Positions 61,801-63,952 of a DNA stretch of 64,000 nt are shown here, in pieces; position 1 is the first letter of the stretch, and every line of letters starts with the position of its first letter. Made by a program: the position numbers and the translations under genes. The DNA comes from Nematostella vectensis (taxonomy: Eukaryota > Cnidaria > Anthozoa > Actiniaria > Edwardsiidae), in NCBI RefSeq assembly GCF_932526225.1, contig NC_064036.1:8685519-8749518 (forward strand). Reading direction: 5' to 3'. Under the pieces are notes generated by a model. The model saw only the letters and a program-made list of their open reading frames with translations, was not told the origin of the DNA and made no database searches.

Positions 61801-63952
61801 AGAGTCCAACAGAATCGTGGGGATCGTAGGAGTGTCTACTTAGCCGTTCAGCTGGCGCGAAATCTCTTCACACCCCAGTTCGGAGGCCGCCCTAATGCCA
61901 GACAGGTACGTTCCACTGACATGTATGATATATATATCCATACAATATTATTTTTATACAGAAGCGTTACTATGCAGATCTGTATTGCTGCCTGATGAAG
62001 GTTTATTCGGAAGGACGCTGTTGGTGGTGGGCATGGTTGTCATTGATTGGAAACAGGCAATCTTACACCTACTAAGCTATATGACGCTCACTTTCTTTAT
62101 ATTTTACTGTATCCTTTTCTAGACTGCATTCGCACTTTGTTCTAGAAATCCTCAAACATCTTTTCATGAAGTTAAGTTTCACTTCGGACTATTAAAGGAT
62201 TTCATTTCCTTTCTAGGTCATTGTGCTGGTCACGGGGGGCCGGTTCTCGCCCCAGAATACTCCCGCCAGAGCACGAGAAATCGCCGCACTGAAGCGTCAA
62301 GGAGTTCGTGTATACGCGATAGGAGCCGGGAGTACTGCGCAGAGACCACAGCTTATCCAGCTCGCAAGTCGGCCCGAATATGTTTACATGTACCCGTCAT
62401 ACAATCAGCTCCCAGAAACGCGACCTGCGCTCATTGAGACAATCATTTTTGGAGGTACTTGCTGTATTACTAATCGTTGCTGCATCCATTCAAAGCCACT
62501 GTAGAGGCTTTATATGGTTTTTATGGTTTGTATCATTAACCGAAGATTAGAATTAGATCACGCCTCACAAAGTTCTTTTATATCACTAAAAGTTTTTTGT
62601 TGAGTAGCCCTTTTTCCATTGCCAAATTAGTATTTGTTAAAATAATTATTTGAGAGAGATCTTGTTCACAAACACAAACAAAACTGACTAAGAAGATTTC
62701 CCGCCTGTTTTGGGAAGCTGAATGTATGACACGGATTAGCATTATATCAAATCAGAGATTTGGCCCCTTTATTTGATGCGTTCGTAAGAATTAATTCTGA
62801 ATTAATATTTGCTCATGAATCAGCACCCAGGTTTGCTCCAACCAGCCCTGCCACGACAGCCATAGTACCCATTACGGCAGGTGTGTATGACTATTATACC
62901 ATTGCTATACGCTTACACGACAGCCATAGTACCCATTACGGCAGGTGTGTATGACTATTATACCATTGCTATAAGCTTACACGACAGCCATAGTACCCAT
63001 TACGGCAGGTGTGTATGACTATTATACCATTGCTATAAGCTTACACGACAGCCATAGTACCCATTACGGCAGGTGTGTATGACTATTATACCATTGCTAT
63101 ACGCTTACACGACAGCCATAGTACCCATTACGGCAGGTGTGTATGACTATTATACCATTGCTATACGCTTACACGACAGCCATAGTACCCATTACGGCAG
63201 GTGTGTATGGCTATTATACCATTGCTATACGCTTACACGACAGCCATAGTACCCATTACGGCAGGTGTGTATGGCTATTATACCATTGCTATACGCTTAC
63301 ACGACAGCCATAGTACCCATTACGGCAGGTGTGTGTGACTATTATACCATTGCTATACGCTTACACGACAGCCATAGTACCCATTACGGCAGGTCTATAT
63401 GCTATTATGCCATTGCATAAATCCCAAACTGTGGGAAATACGTGAGATTTCAATTTCAAATTGGAGGGGATGAAAAGCTATTTTGATGTTTTAAGACATA
63501 TATGACAGGATTAAGGGTGTTCACCTAAGCAGAGTAACTTACTCGCCTCACTTCAATGGCGGGTCGGTTATACATCGTTGCTAATCATTGTTATATCTAA
63601 AGCTCCAGGAGCCATTGATGTGGCACTACTTCTCGATTCATCTGATGACATCAACGATCCAAACTGGCAGAAGATTCTTGCCTTCTCCAAAGACTTCGCC
63701 GGTAGATTCCCCAACATCAACCCATCTGCGACAGGCACTCGATTTGGACTCGTCAGTTTTGCGAACGCGCCGCGTGTCCATTTCGATTTCAGGAGACTGA
63801 GTGGATCGCAGATCAACCCAATCGAAGTGAAGAGGCTCATTGATAGCACGCCCCGAGAGCAAGGGAGCGACAGACGCATTGACCTCGCTATCGGACTTGC
63901 CGAGACGGACCTTTTCACAACTAAAGGGGGTGCACGCATTGGAGCGAAGAGG
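55..63952 (+). CDS. Giant FS/Kazal-VWA modular secreted protein gene, partial (spliced, open at both ends)
   Basis: Seen: about 240 plus-strand exons with GT-AG borders run through the whole window. They encode 74 follistatin-like/Kazal (FS) domains, many Thr/Pro linkers of 9-22 residues and 12 VWA domains, about 28.8 kb coding. All domain and linker exons enter and leave in phase 1, so one continuous reading frame can be spliced from 55 to 63952. No start codon with signal peptide and no terminal exon is evident, so the gene should continue both ways. Family knowledge: FS/Kazal domains are extracellular and often protease inhibitors or matrix modules (agrin, SPARC, follistatin); VWA domains bind matrix ligands through a MIDAS metal site; Thr/Pro linkers are usually O-glycosylated. 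Inference: a very long, mucin-like extracellular matrix or secreted protein. The weak point is 34125-34303, where a donor site is lost; two adjacent genes are the alternative. Confidence 0.7.
672..887 (+). CDS. FS/Kazal exon, array unit 2
   Basis: Linker exons 1002-1034 and 1154-1201. The most divergent array unit: Glu19 for Val and Ile29 for Val. The following introns carry small indels, giving 618-bp spacing. Confidence 0.88.
1290..1505 (+). CDS. FS/Kazal exon, array unit 3
   Basis: Linker exons 1618-1650 and 1768-1815. Thr56 for Ala. The second linker has Lys in place of the first Thr of SPTTE. Confidence 0.88.
1904..2119 (+). CDS. FS/Kazal exon, array unit 4
   Basis: Linker exons 2232-2264 and 2382-2429. 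Consensus protein; silent caa for cag at Gln20, shared with units 10, 21 and 28. Confidence 0.9.
2518..2733 (+). CDS. FS/Kazal exon, array unit 5
   Basis: Linker exons 2846-2878 and 2996-3043. Consensus protein. Confidence 0.9.
3132..3347 (+). CDS. FS/Kazal exon, array unit 6
   Basis: Linker exons 3460-3492 and 3610-3657. Consensus protein; the preceding intron has the aacaatataa variant shared with units 9, 14, 16, 18, 20 and others. Confidence 0.9.
3746..3961 (+). CDS. FS/Kazal exon, array unit 7
   Basis: Linker exons 4074-4106 and 4225-4272. Consensus protein; one extra T in the second intron makes the spacing 615 bp. Confidence 0.9.
4361..4576 (+). CDS. FS/Kazal exon, array unit 8
   Basis: Linker exons 4689-4721 and 4839-4886. 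Consensus protein. With unit 9 it repeats the unit 5-6 pair at a shift of 1,843 bp. Confidence 0.9.
4975..5190 (+). CDS. FS/Kazal exon, array unit 9
   Basis: Linker exons 5303-5335 and 5453-5500. Consensus protein. First unit of a block (units 9-14) that recurs as units 20-25 and 27-32. Confidence 0.9.
5589..5804 (+). CDS. FS/Kazal exon, array unit 10
   Basis: Linker exons 5917-5949 and 6067-6114. Consensus protein; silent caa at Gln20; the preceding intron has the gatgttctg variant shared with units 4, 21 and 28. Confidence 0.9.
6204..6419 (+). CDS. FS/Kazal exon, array unit 11
   Basis: Linker exons 6532-6564 and 6682-6729. Ile29 and Thr56, a pair shared with units 22 and 29; one extra T just before the acceptor. 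Confidence 0.9.
6818..7033 (+). CDS. FS/Kazal exon, array unit 12
   Basis: Linker exons 7146-7178 and 7296-7343. Arg45 for Lys; second linker has LIFP for LISP. Both marks recur in units 23, 30, 40 and 49. Confidence 0.9.
7432..7647 (+). CDS. FS/Kazal exon, array unit 13
   Basis: Linker exons 7760-7792 and 7910-7957. Consensus protein. Confidence 0.9.
8046..8261 (+). CDS. FS/Kazal exon, array unit 14
   Basis: Linker exons 8374-8406 and 8524-8571. Consensus protein; the intron after the first linker has a diverged stretch (gagaactcgtatttagtcg) shared with units 25, 32, 38, 47 and 55. Confidence 0.9.
8660..8875 (+). CDS. FS/Kazal exon, array unit 15
   Basis: Linker exons 8988-9020 and 9125-9172. 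Consensus protein. The second intron is 13 bp shorter, giving a 601-bp unit, as in units 33, 35, 43 and 52. Confidence 0.9.
9261..9476 (+). CDS. FS/Kazal exon, array unit 16
   Basis: Linker exons 9589-9621 and 9739-9786. Phe72 for Tyr; first linker ends ATGE for ATTE. Unit 34 has both changes. Confidence 0.9.
9875..10090 (+). CDS. FS/Kazal exon, array unit 17 (first linker exon deleted)
   Basis: Only one linker exon follows, 10181-10228. About 172 bp, including the 33-bp linker exon and both its splice sites, are missing; the junction is at about 10105 with a 2-base overlap (tt). Phase 1 is kept, so the protein loses only 11 residues. Thr56 for Ala. Confidence 0.88.
10317..10532 (+). CDS. 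FS/Kazal exon, array unit 18
   Basis: Linker exons 10645-10677 and 10795-10842. Consensus protein. Confidence 0.9.
10931..11146 (+). CDS. FS/Kazal exon, array unit 19
   Basis: Linker exons 11259-11291 and 11409-11456. Consensus protein. A rare intron base (gatcgaaacg) is shared only with unit 26, marking the 4,299-bp block duplication. Confidence 0.9.
11545..11760 (+). CDS. FS/Kazal exon, array unit 20
   Basis: Linker exons 11873-11905 and 12023-12070. Consensus protein; equivalent of units 9 and 27. Confidence 0.9.
12159..12374 (+). CDS. FS/Kazal exon, array unit 21
   Basis: Linker exons 12487-12519 and 12637-12684. Consensus protein; equivalent of units 10 and 28. Confidence 0.9.
12774..12989 (+). 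CDS. FS/Kazal exon, array unit 22
   Basis: Linker exons 13102-13134 and 13252-13299. Ile29 and Thr56; equivalent of units 11 and 29. Confidence 0.9.
13388..13603 (+). CDS. FS/Kazal exon, array unit 23
   Basis: Linker exons 13716-13748 and 13866-13913. Arg45; LIFP linker; equivalent of units 12 and 30. Confidence 0.9.
14002..14217 (+). CDS. FS/Kazal exon, array unit 24
   Basis: Linker exons 14330-14362 and 14480-14527. Consensus protein; equivalent of units 13 and 31. Confidence 0.9.
14616..14831 (+). CDS. FS/Kazal exon, array unit 25
   Basis: Linker exons 14944-14976 and 15094-15141. Consensus protein. Its second intron switches from a unit-14-like to a unit-18-like form, so a recombination junction probably lies near 15050-15080. 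Confidence 0.9.
15230..15445 (+). CDS. FS/Kazal exon, array unit 26
   Basis: Linker exons 15558-15590 and 15708-15755. Consensus protein; copy of unit 19. Confidence 0.9.
15844..16059 (+). CDS. FS/Kazal exon, array unit 27
   Basis: Linker exons 16172-16204 and 16322-16369. Consensus protein; the tract before the acceptor has cctttcc for catttcc. Confidence 0.9.
16458..16673 (+). CDS. FS/Kazal exon, array unit 28
   Basis: Linker exons 16786-16818 and 16936-16983. Consensus protein; silent caa at Gln20. Confidence 0.9.
17073..17288 (+). CDS. FS/Kazal exon, array unit 29
   Basis: Linker exons 17401-17433 and 17551-17598. Ile29 and Thr56. Confidence 0.9.
17687..17902 (+). CDS. FS/Kazal exon, array unit 30
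   Basis: Linker exons 18015-18047 and 18165-18212. Arg45; LIFP linker. Confidence 0.9.
18301..18516 (+). CDS. FS/Kazal exon, array unit 31
   Basis: Linker exons 18629-18661 and 18779-18826. Consensus protein. Confidence 0.9.
18915..19130 (+). CDS. FS/Kazal exon, array unit 32
   Basis: Linker exons 19243-19275 and 19393-19440. Consensus protein. Confidence 0.9.
19529..19744 (+). CDS. FS/Kazal exon, array unit 33
   Basis: Linker exons 19857-19889 and 19994-20041. Consensus protein; 601-bp unit; equivalent of unit 15. Confidence 0.9.
20130..20345 (+). CDS. FS/Kazal exon, array unit 34
   Basis: Linker exons 20458-20490 and 20608-20655. Phe72 and ATGE linker; equivalent of unit 16. Confidence 0.9.
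20744..20959 (+). CDS. FS/Kazal exon, array unit 35
   Basis: Linker exons 21072-21104 and 21209-21256. Consensus FS; second linker has LFSP for LISP; 601-bp unit. Confidence 0.9.
21345..21560 (+). CDS. FS/Kazal exon, array unit 36
   Basis: Linker exons 21673-21705 and 21823-21870. Phe72. Start region of the 5,513-bp block copied at units 45-53. Confidence 0.9.
21959..22174 (+). CDS. FS/Kazal exon, array unit 37
   Basis: Linker exons 22287-22319 and 22437-22484. Arg45; copy of unit 46. Confidence 0.9.
22573..22788 (+). CDS. FS/Kazal exon, array unit 38
   Basis: Linker exons 22901-22933 and 23051-23098. Consensus FS; first linker has KST for KTT, as in units 47 and 55; the acceptor tract has catttcattc. 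Confidence 0.9.
23187..23402 (+). CDS. FS/Kazal exon, array unit 39
   Basis: Linker exons 23515-23547 and 23665-23712. Ser56 for Ala; first linker ends ATSE; copy of unit 48. Confidence 0.9.
23801..24016 (+). CDS. FS/Kazal exon, array unit 40
   Basis: Linker exons 24129-24161 and 24279-24326. Arg45; LIFP linker. Confidence 0.9.
24415..24630 (+). CDS. FS/Kazal exon, array unit 41
   Basis: Linker exons 24743-24775 and 24893-24940. Consensus protein. Confidence 0.9.
25029..25244 (+). CDS. FS/Kazal exon, array unit 42
   Basis: Linker exons 25357-25389 and 25507-25554. Consensus protein; Arg71 codon is cga here and in unit 51 only. Confidence 0.9.
25643..25858 (+). CDS. FS/Kazal exon, array unit 43
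   Basis: Linker exons 25971-26003 and 26108-26155. Arg45; first linker has KTAT for KTTT, as in unit 52; 601-bp unit. Confidence 0.9.
26244..26459 (+). CDS. FS/Kazal exon, array unit 44
   Basis: Linker exons 26572-26604 and 26722-26769. Phe72. Confidence 0.9.
26858..27073 (+). CDS. FS/Kazal exon, array unit 45
   Basis: Linker exons 27186-27218 and 27336-27383. Consensus protein; around here the second copy of the 5,513-bp block begins. Confidence 0.9.
27472..27687 (+). CDS. FS/Kazal exon, array unit 46
   Basis: Linker exons 27800-27832 and 27950-27997. Arg45; copy of unit 37. Confidence 0.9.
28086..28301 (+). CDS. FS/Kazal exon, array unit 47
   Basis: Linker exons 28414-28446 and 28564-28611. 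Consensus FS; KST linker; copy of unit 38. Confidence 0.9.
28700..28915 (+). CDS. FS/Kazal exon, array unit 48
   Basis: Linker exons 29028-29060 and 29178-29225. Ser56; ATSE linker; copy of unit 39. Confidence 0.9.
29314..29529 (+). CDS. FS/Kazal exon, array unit 49
   Basis: Linker exons 29642-29674 and 29792-29839. Arg45; LIFP linker; copy of unit 40. Confidence 0.9.
29928..30143 (+). CDS. FS/Kazal exon, array unit 50
   Basis: Linker exons 30256-30288 and 30406-30453. Consensus protein; copy of unit 41. Confidence 0.9.
30542..30757 (+). CDS. FS/Kazal exon, array unit 51
   Basis: Linker exons 30870-30902 and 31020-31067. Consensus protein; copy of unit 42. Confidence 0.9.
31156..31371 (+). 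CDS. FS/Kazal exon, array unit 52
   Basis: Linker exons 31484-31516 and 31621-31668. Arg45; KTAT linker; 601-bp unit; copy of unit 43. Confidence 0.9.
31757..31972 (+). CDS. FS/Kazal exon, array unit 53
   Basis: Linker exons 32085-32117 and 32235-32282. Phe72; copy of unit 44. Confidence 0.9.
32371..32586 (+). CDS. FS/Kazal exon, array unit 54
   Basis: Linker exons 32699-32731 and 32849-32896. Consensus protein; copy of unit 45, after which the order skips the Arg45 unit. Confidence 0.9.
32985..33200 (+). CDS. FS/Kazal exon, array unit 55
   Basis: Linker exons 33313-33345 and 33463-33510. Consensus FS; KST linker; third member of the unit 38/47 type. Confidence 0.9.
33599..33814 (+). CDS. 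FS/Kazal exon, array unit 56 (last)
   Basis: First linker exon 33927-33959 is intact. The second, 34077-34124, has lost its donor (gaag/gt is now gaag/tt). Ser56, like units 39 and 48. This is the right edge of the array. Confidence 0.9.
34077..34124 (+). pseudogene. Decayed last linker exon of the array (donor lost)
   Basis: The acceptor is intact (attag) and the text matches the 48-bp linker, with Asp for the first Gly. The donor GTAAAAC is changed to TTAAAAC. Reading through would hit TAA at 34148-34150. A gt one base upstream would break the phase. The simplest reading is that this exon is skipped and 33959 is joined to 34268 or 34304; a terminal exon with the stop at 34150 is the alternative. 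Confidence 0.6.
34304..34510 (+). CDS. FS/Kazal exon, canonical 10-Cys type
   Basis: 69-residue FS domain with all ten Cys (PVCG and GPC ends present), so a complete Kazal fold with C3-C6. Predicted P1 residue is Leu (SCPLI). Two in-frame acceptors exist: tgtgcag ending at 34267 would add 12 residues (first exon base 34268), and tcctcag ending at 34303. Donor GTAAGT at 34511. A single linker exon follows at 34869-34913 (45 bp, Thr-rich). It is much more diverged than the neighbouring array units. Confidence 0.85.
34727..34802 (+). repeat. (TTTA)n microsatellite in a 358-bp intron
   Basis: About 19 tetranucleotide copies with two TTTG interruptions. It lies in the intron 34511-34868, which otherwise shows no feature I can support. 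Confidence 0.95.
35002..35220 (+). CDS. FS/Kazal exon, ADPCAGF type
   Basis: 73 residues, 8 Cys: Kazal C3 is Tyr (PVYG) and C6 is Val (GRVR). Predicted P1 is Lys (KCEKV). Linker exons 35305-35352 (48 bp) and 35504-35533 (30 bp) follow, rich in Thr and Pro. Near copies recur at 43407, 47387 and 50667. Confidence 0.88.
35715..35930 (+). CDS. FS/Kazal exon, DPCAGF type
   Basis: 72 residues, 8 Cys, PVYG and GRVR ends, predicted P1 Lys. Linker exon 36001-36033. The preceding intron and exon start match the FS exons at 44126, 44843, 48110 and 51387. Confidence 0.88.
36155..36370 (+). CDS. FS/Kazal exon, KRVRGSDG type
   Basis: 72 residues, 8 Cys: C3 is Arg (RVRG) and C6 is Pro (LGPR). Predicted P1 Lys (GCSKI). 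Linker exon 36471-36515 (45 bp). Confidence 0.88.
36516..37331 (+). other. Intron of 816 bp
   Basis: AT-rich intron between linker exons 36471-36515 and 37332-37361. I see no coding exon, RNA gene or clear repeat in it. Confidence 0.6.
37585..37800 (+). CDS. FS/Kazal exon, canonical 10-Cys type
   Basis: Preceded by linker exon 37332-37361 (30 bp). 72 residues with all ten Cys (HVCG, GHC). Predicted P1 Lys (GCPKI), so a trypsin-like inhibitory site is possible. Donor GTGAGT. The next linker exon is 38437-38475 (39 bp) after a 636-bp intron (37801-38436) in which I see no other feature. Confidence 0.88.
38649..38864 (+). CDS. FS/Kazal exon, canonical 10-Cys type
   Basis: 72 residues with all ten Cys (PVCGTDG, GEC). 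Predicted P1 Ser (GCPSE). Acceptor ttgtag, donor GTTAGC (weaker). Linker exon 39064-39117 (54 bp) follows. Confidence 0.86.
39195..39410 (+). CDS. FS/Kazal exon, KRVRGSDG type
   Basis: 72 residues, 8 Cys, C3 Arg and C6 Pro. Predicted P1 Glu (KCPEI), as in the large array. Linker exons 39523-39567 (45 bp) and 39659-39724 (66 bp). Confidence 0.88.
39848..40063 (+). CDS. FS/Kazal exon, DPCAGF type
   Basis: 72 residues, 8 Cys, PVYG and GRVR. Asp-Asp-Asp-Lys in place of Asp-Asp-Gly-Lys. Linker exon 40135-40179. Its 3' part starts a 428-bp tandem duplication. Confidence 0.88.
40273..40491 (+). CDS. FS/Kazal exon, DDPCAGF type
   Basis: 73 residues, almost identical to the previous FS with one extra Asp at the start. 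Linker exon 40563-40607 is identical to 40135-40179. Second copy of the 428-bp duplication. Confidence 0.88.
40701..40919 (+). CDS. FS/Kazal exon, chimeric DDPCAGF / KRVRGSDG
   Basis: 73 residues, 8 Cys. The first 29 or so match the exon at 40273, and from about 40785 on it matches the exon at 36155 (QSGCSKILKRVRG, LGPR). This looks like recombination or gene conversion within the exon. The next linker exon is 41284-41328 (45 bp). Confidence 0.87.
41072..41194. repeat. Paired (TA)n tracts around a PLE-like fragment
   Basis: (TA)n at about 41072-41089 and 41170-41194, inside the 364-bp intron 40920-41283. Between them lies the hammerhead motif. The layout suggests a small retroelement remnant. 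Confidence 0.7.
41097..41131 (-). ncRNA. Hammerhead ribozyme motif, probably from a Penelope-like element
   Basis: Read on the minus strand: CUGAUGA (41131-41125), stem II GUGG with loop GCAA and CCAC (41124-41113), GAAA (41112-41109), then a short stem III ACAG..UUGU ending in U-A at 41100-41099, where cleavage would follow. All core bases and a perfect 4-bp stem II are present. Established: such minimal hammerheads with a very short stem III are carried by Penelope-like retroelements. Stem I is not well formed from the adjacent bases, so activity is uncertain. Confidence 0.7.
41329..41913 (+). other. Intron of 585 bp
   Basis: AT-rich intron; no coding exon, RNA or clear repeat seen. Confidence 0.6.
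41914..42123 (+). CDS. FS/Kazal exon, canonical 10-Cys type
   Basis: 70 residues with all ten Cys (PVCG, FPC). Predicted P1 Lys (RCPKK). One N-glycosylation sequon (Asn-Ile-Thr) near the end. Linker exon 42268-42312 leads into the first VWA. Confidence 0.87.
42457..43137 (+). CDS. VWA domain 1 (MIDAS intact), exons 42457-42800 and 42894-43137
   Basis: About 196 residues. MIDAS residues are DSSGS in the first exon, Thr in GYTFIDKAL, and Asp in VITDG at the start of the second exon. The phase-0 intron (donor gtgaat) falls between Lys and VAIVITDG. Expected to bind a divalent metal and an acidic ligand residue, as in matrilin and collagen VI VWA domains. Followed by a 66-bp linker exon, 43256-43321. 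Confidence 0.92.
43407..43625 (+). CDS. FS/Kazal exon, ADPCAGF type (module 1)
   Basis: 73 residues, 8 Cys, PVYG and GRVR, predicted P1 Lys. Glu in place of Lys in TCEVQ, shared with 47387. Linker exons 43716-43763 and 43916-43945. Confidence 0.88.
44126..44341 (+). CDS. FS/Kazal exon, DPCAGF type (module 1)
   Basis: 72 residues, 8 Cys, Ser for Ala in KPSCVC. Linker exons 44433-44477 (45 bp, one Thr codon shorter than its paralogues) and 44633-44662. A 717-bp tandem duplication produced this exon and the next. Confidence 0.88.
44843..45046 (+). CDS. FS/Kazal exon with 12-bp 3' deletion (module 1)
   Basis: 68 residues. Compared with its paralogue at 48110 it lacks 12 bases before the donor. 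A GTAAGT formed at 45047 keeps phase 1, so four residues are lost (the stretch holding the C6 position) without a frameshift. Confidence 0.82.
45047..46114 (+). other. Intron of 1,068 bp with foldback hairpin
   Basis: Recurs as 48326-49396 and 51603-52685. Contains the hairpin at 45953-46051. No coding exon is seen. Short ORFs on either strand are not conserved as proteins between the copies. Confidence 0.65.
45953..46051. repeat. Foldback (MITE-like) hairpin, copy 1
   Basis: Ten-base terminal inverted repeats gttaaatacc / ggtatttaac. Inner complementary arms are cgccgga / tccggcg and ataacagc / gctgttat. More GC-rich than its surroundings. Copies at about 49236-49334 and 52513-52611 lie in the duplicated introns. 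Confidence 0.65.
46115..46350 (+). CDS. Two Thr/Pro linker exons before VWA 2 (46115-46162, 46321-46350)
   Basis: 48-bp and 30-bp phase 1-1 exons (PTTTPLPTTTPLPTTA and TTVALPTTP type), probably O-glycosylated. Paralogous pairs are at 49397-49444 with 49604-49633, and 52686-52733 with 52894-52923. Confidence 0.8.
46433..47113 (+). CDS. VWA domain 2 (MIDAS intact), exons 46433-46776 and 46870-47113
   Basis: Almost identical to VWA 1 and 3; Arg for Lys in TARGM and Asn for Asp in GTNLDLP. DSSGS, Thr and TDG are all present. Linker exon 47236-47301 (66 bp) follows. Confidence 0.92.
47387..47605 (+). CDS. FS/Kazal exon, ADPCAGF type (module 2)
   Basis: 73 residues, 8 Cys; Asp for Gly in LADRGR. 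Linker exons 47697-47744 and 47900-47929. Confidence 0.88.
48110..48325 (+). CDS. FS/Kazal exon, DPCAGF type (module 2)
   Basis: 72 residues, 8 Cys; full-length paralogue of the truncated exon at 44843. Followed by a 1,071-bp intron (48326-49396) with the foldback hairpin, then linker exons 49397-49444 and 49604-49633. Confidence 0.88.
49236..49334. repeat. Foldback (MITE-like) hairpin, copy 2
   Basis: Same hairpin as at 45953, duplicated with the 3.28-kb module (shift 3,283 bp). Confidence 0.6.
49716..50396 (+). CDS. VWA domain 3 (MIDAS intact), exons 49716-50059 and 50153-50396
   Basis: DSSGS, Thr in GYTFIDKAL and ITDG present. Linker exon 50516-50581 (66 bp). Differs from VWA 2 by very few residues. 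Confidence 0.92.
50667..50885 (+). CDS. FS/Kazal exon, ADPCAGF type (module 3)
   Basis: 73 residues, 8 Cys, predicted P1 Lys. Linker exons 50977-51024 and 51177-51206. Confidence 0.88.
51387..51602 (+). CDS. FS/Kazal exon, DPCAGF type (module 3), last FS in window
   Basis: 72 residues, 8 Cys. Followed by a 1,083-bp intron (51603-52685) with the third foldback copy, then linker exons 52686-52733 and 52894-52923. No FS domain is seen downstream of this point. Confidence 0.88.
52513..52611. repeat. Foldback (MITE-like) hairpin, copy 3
   Basis: Diverged copy of the hairpin at 45953; terminal repeats gttaaatacc and ggtatttaac are kept while the inner arms carry several substitutions. Confidence 0.55.
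53006..53686 (+). CDS. VWA domain 4 (MIDAS intact), exons 53006-53349 and 53443-53686
   Basis: Same type as VWA 1-3 with a few changes (STEAEV, DRASQP region, KVCLD end). Linker exon 53892-53951 (60 bp) leads straight to VWA 5 with no FS domain between. Confidence 0.92.
54211..54994 (+). CDS. VWA domain 5 (MIDAS intact), exons 54211-54554 and 54751-54994
   Basis: Diverged relative of VWA 1-4: DSSGS, LTYIDKAL and VLTDG retained. Ends in an HFCAY segment, then short linker exons 55106-55132 (27 bp) and 55222-55275 (54 bp). Confidence 0.9.
55345..56313 (+). CDS. VWA domain 6, subtype A (MIDAS degraded), exons 55345-55694 and 56079-56313
   Basis: About 195 residues. First MIDAS motif is DSSED instead of DxSxS; the third site is VTAPQ instead of TDG, so metal binding is unlikely. 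The phase-0 intron (384 bp) is at the same place as in VWA 1-5. No linker before VWA 7. Confidence 0.85.
56314..56983 (+). other. Intron of 670 bp
   Basis: AT-rich. Holds a short direct repeat (gaattattacgcc) near 56750-56790; no coding exon seen. Confidence 0.6.
56984..58058 (+). CDS. VWA domain 7, subtype B (MIDAS degraded), exons 56984-57321 and 57821-58058
   Basis: About 192 residues. DSSVT then VDW in the first motif; FTGG in place of TDG. Second exon starts ILLIFTGG after a phase-0 intron of 499 bp, in which I see nothing else. Confidence 0.83.
58183..58879 (+). CDS. VWA domain 8, subtype A (MIDAS degraded), exons 58183-58559 and 58642-58879
   Basis: About 205 residues with a nine-residue longer N-terminal lead than VWA 6. 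DSSEDIS; VTGPQ for TDG. Very similar to VWA 10 (most residues identical), so a recent A-B pair duplication. Confidence 0.88.
58880..59265 (+). other. Intron of 386 bp
   Basis: No supported feature. Confidence 0.55.
59266..60498 (+). CDS. VWA domain 9, subtype B (MIDAS degraded), exons 59266-59603 and 60261-60498
   Basis: About 192 residues. DSSGGVDW; LLFTGG for TDG. The 657-bp phase-0 intron between the exons contains a foldback element. Confidence 0.85.
59893..60039. repeat. Imperfect foldback element (about 147 bp)
   Basis: Two arms of about 60 bases are inverted copies with mismatches. They include atttcaaaccta near 59919 with taggtttgaaat near 59996, and caattg at both ends. A short loop lies at about 59951-59972. 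MITE-like; no coding capacity. Confidence 0.65.
60743..61433 (+). CDS. VWA domain 10, subtype A (MIDAS degraded), exons 60743-61113 and 61196-61433
   Basis: About 203 residues; close paralogue of VWA 8. DSSEDIS; VTGPQWTDG, where an Asp lies downstream of the usual site and not at it. Confidence 0.88.
61568..62454 (+). CDS. VWA domain 11, subtype B (MIDAS degraded), exons 61568-61905 and 62217-62454
   Basis: About 192 residues. DSSRDVIW; VLVTGG for TDG. Phase-0 intron of 311 bp. The intron after it is 369 bp (62455-62823) with no supported feature. Confidence 0.85.
62824..62880 (+). CDS. Linker exon, 57 bp, source of the minisatellite
   Basis: Phase 1-1 exon encoding a Pro/Thr/Ala linker. 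Its last 28 bases and donor (gcag/gtgtgt) form part of the 64-bp repeat that follows. Confidence 0.75.
62853..63392 (+). repeat. Minisatellite, 64-bp period, nine copies of the exon-end segment
   Basis: Nine copies of a segment holding gacagccatagtaccc and ending in gcag, spaced exactly 64 bp. The first copy is the 3' end of linker exon 62824-62880. Each later copy carries an AG (gacag) 21 bases before the repeated donor, so each could act as a 21-bp phase 1-1 exon. Confidence 0.93.
63603..63952 (+). CDS. VWA domain 12, subtype A, first exon only (cut by window end)
   Basis: 350-bp exon, phase 1 to phase 0, DSSDDIN in place of the MIDAS motif. Donor GTAAAA at 63953. The second exon should lie just beyond the window. 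Confidence 0.87.
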
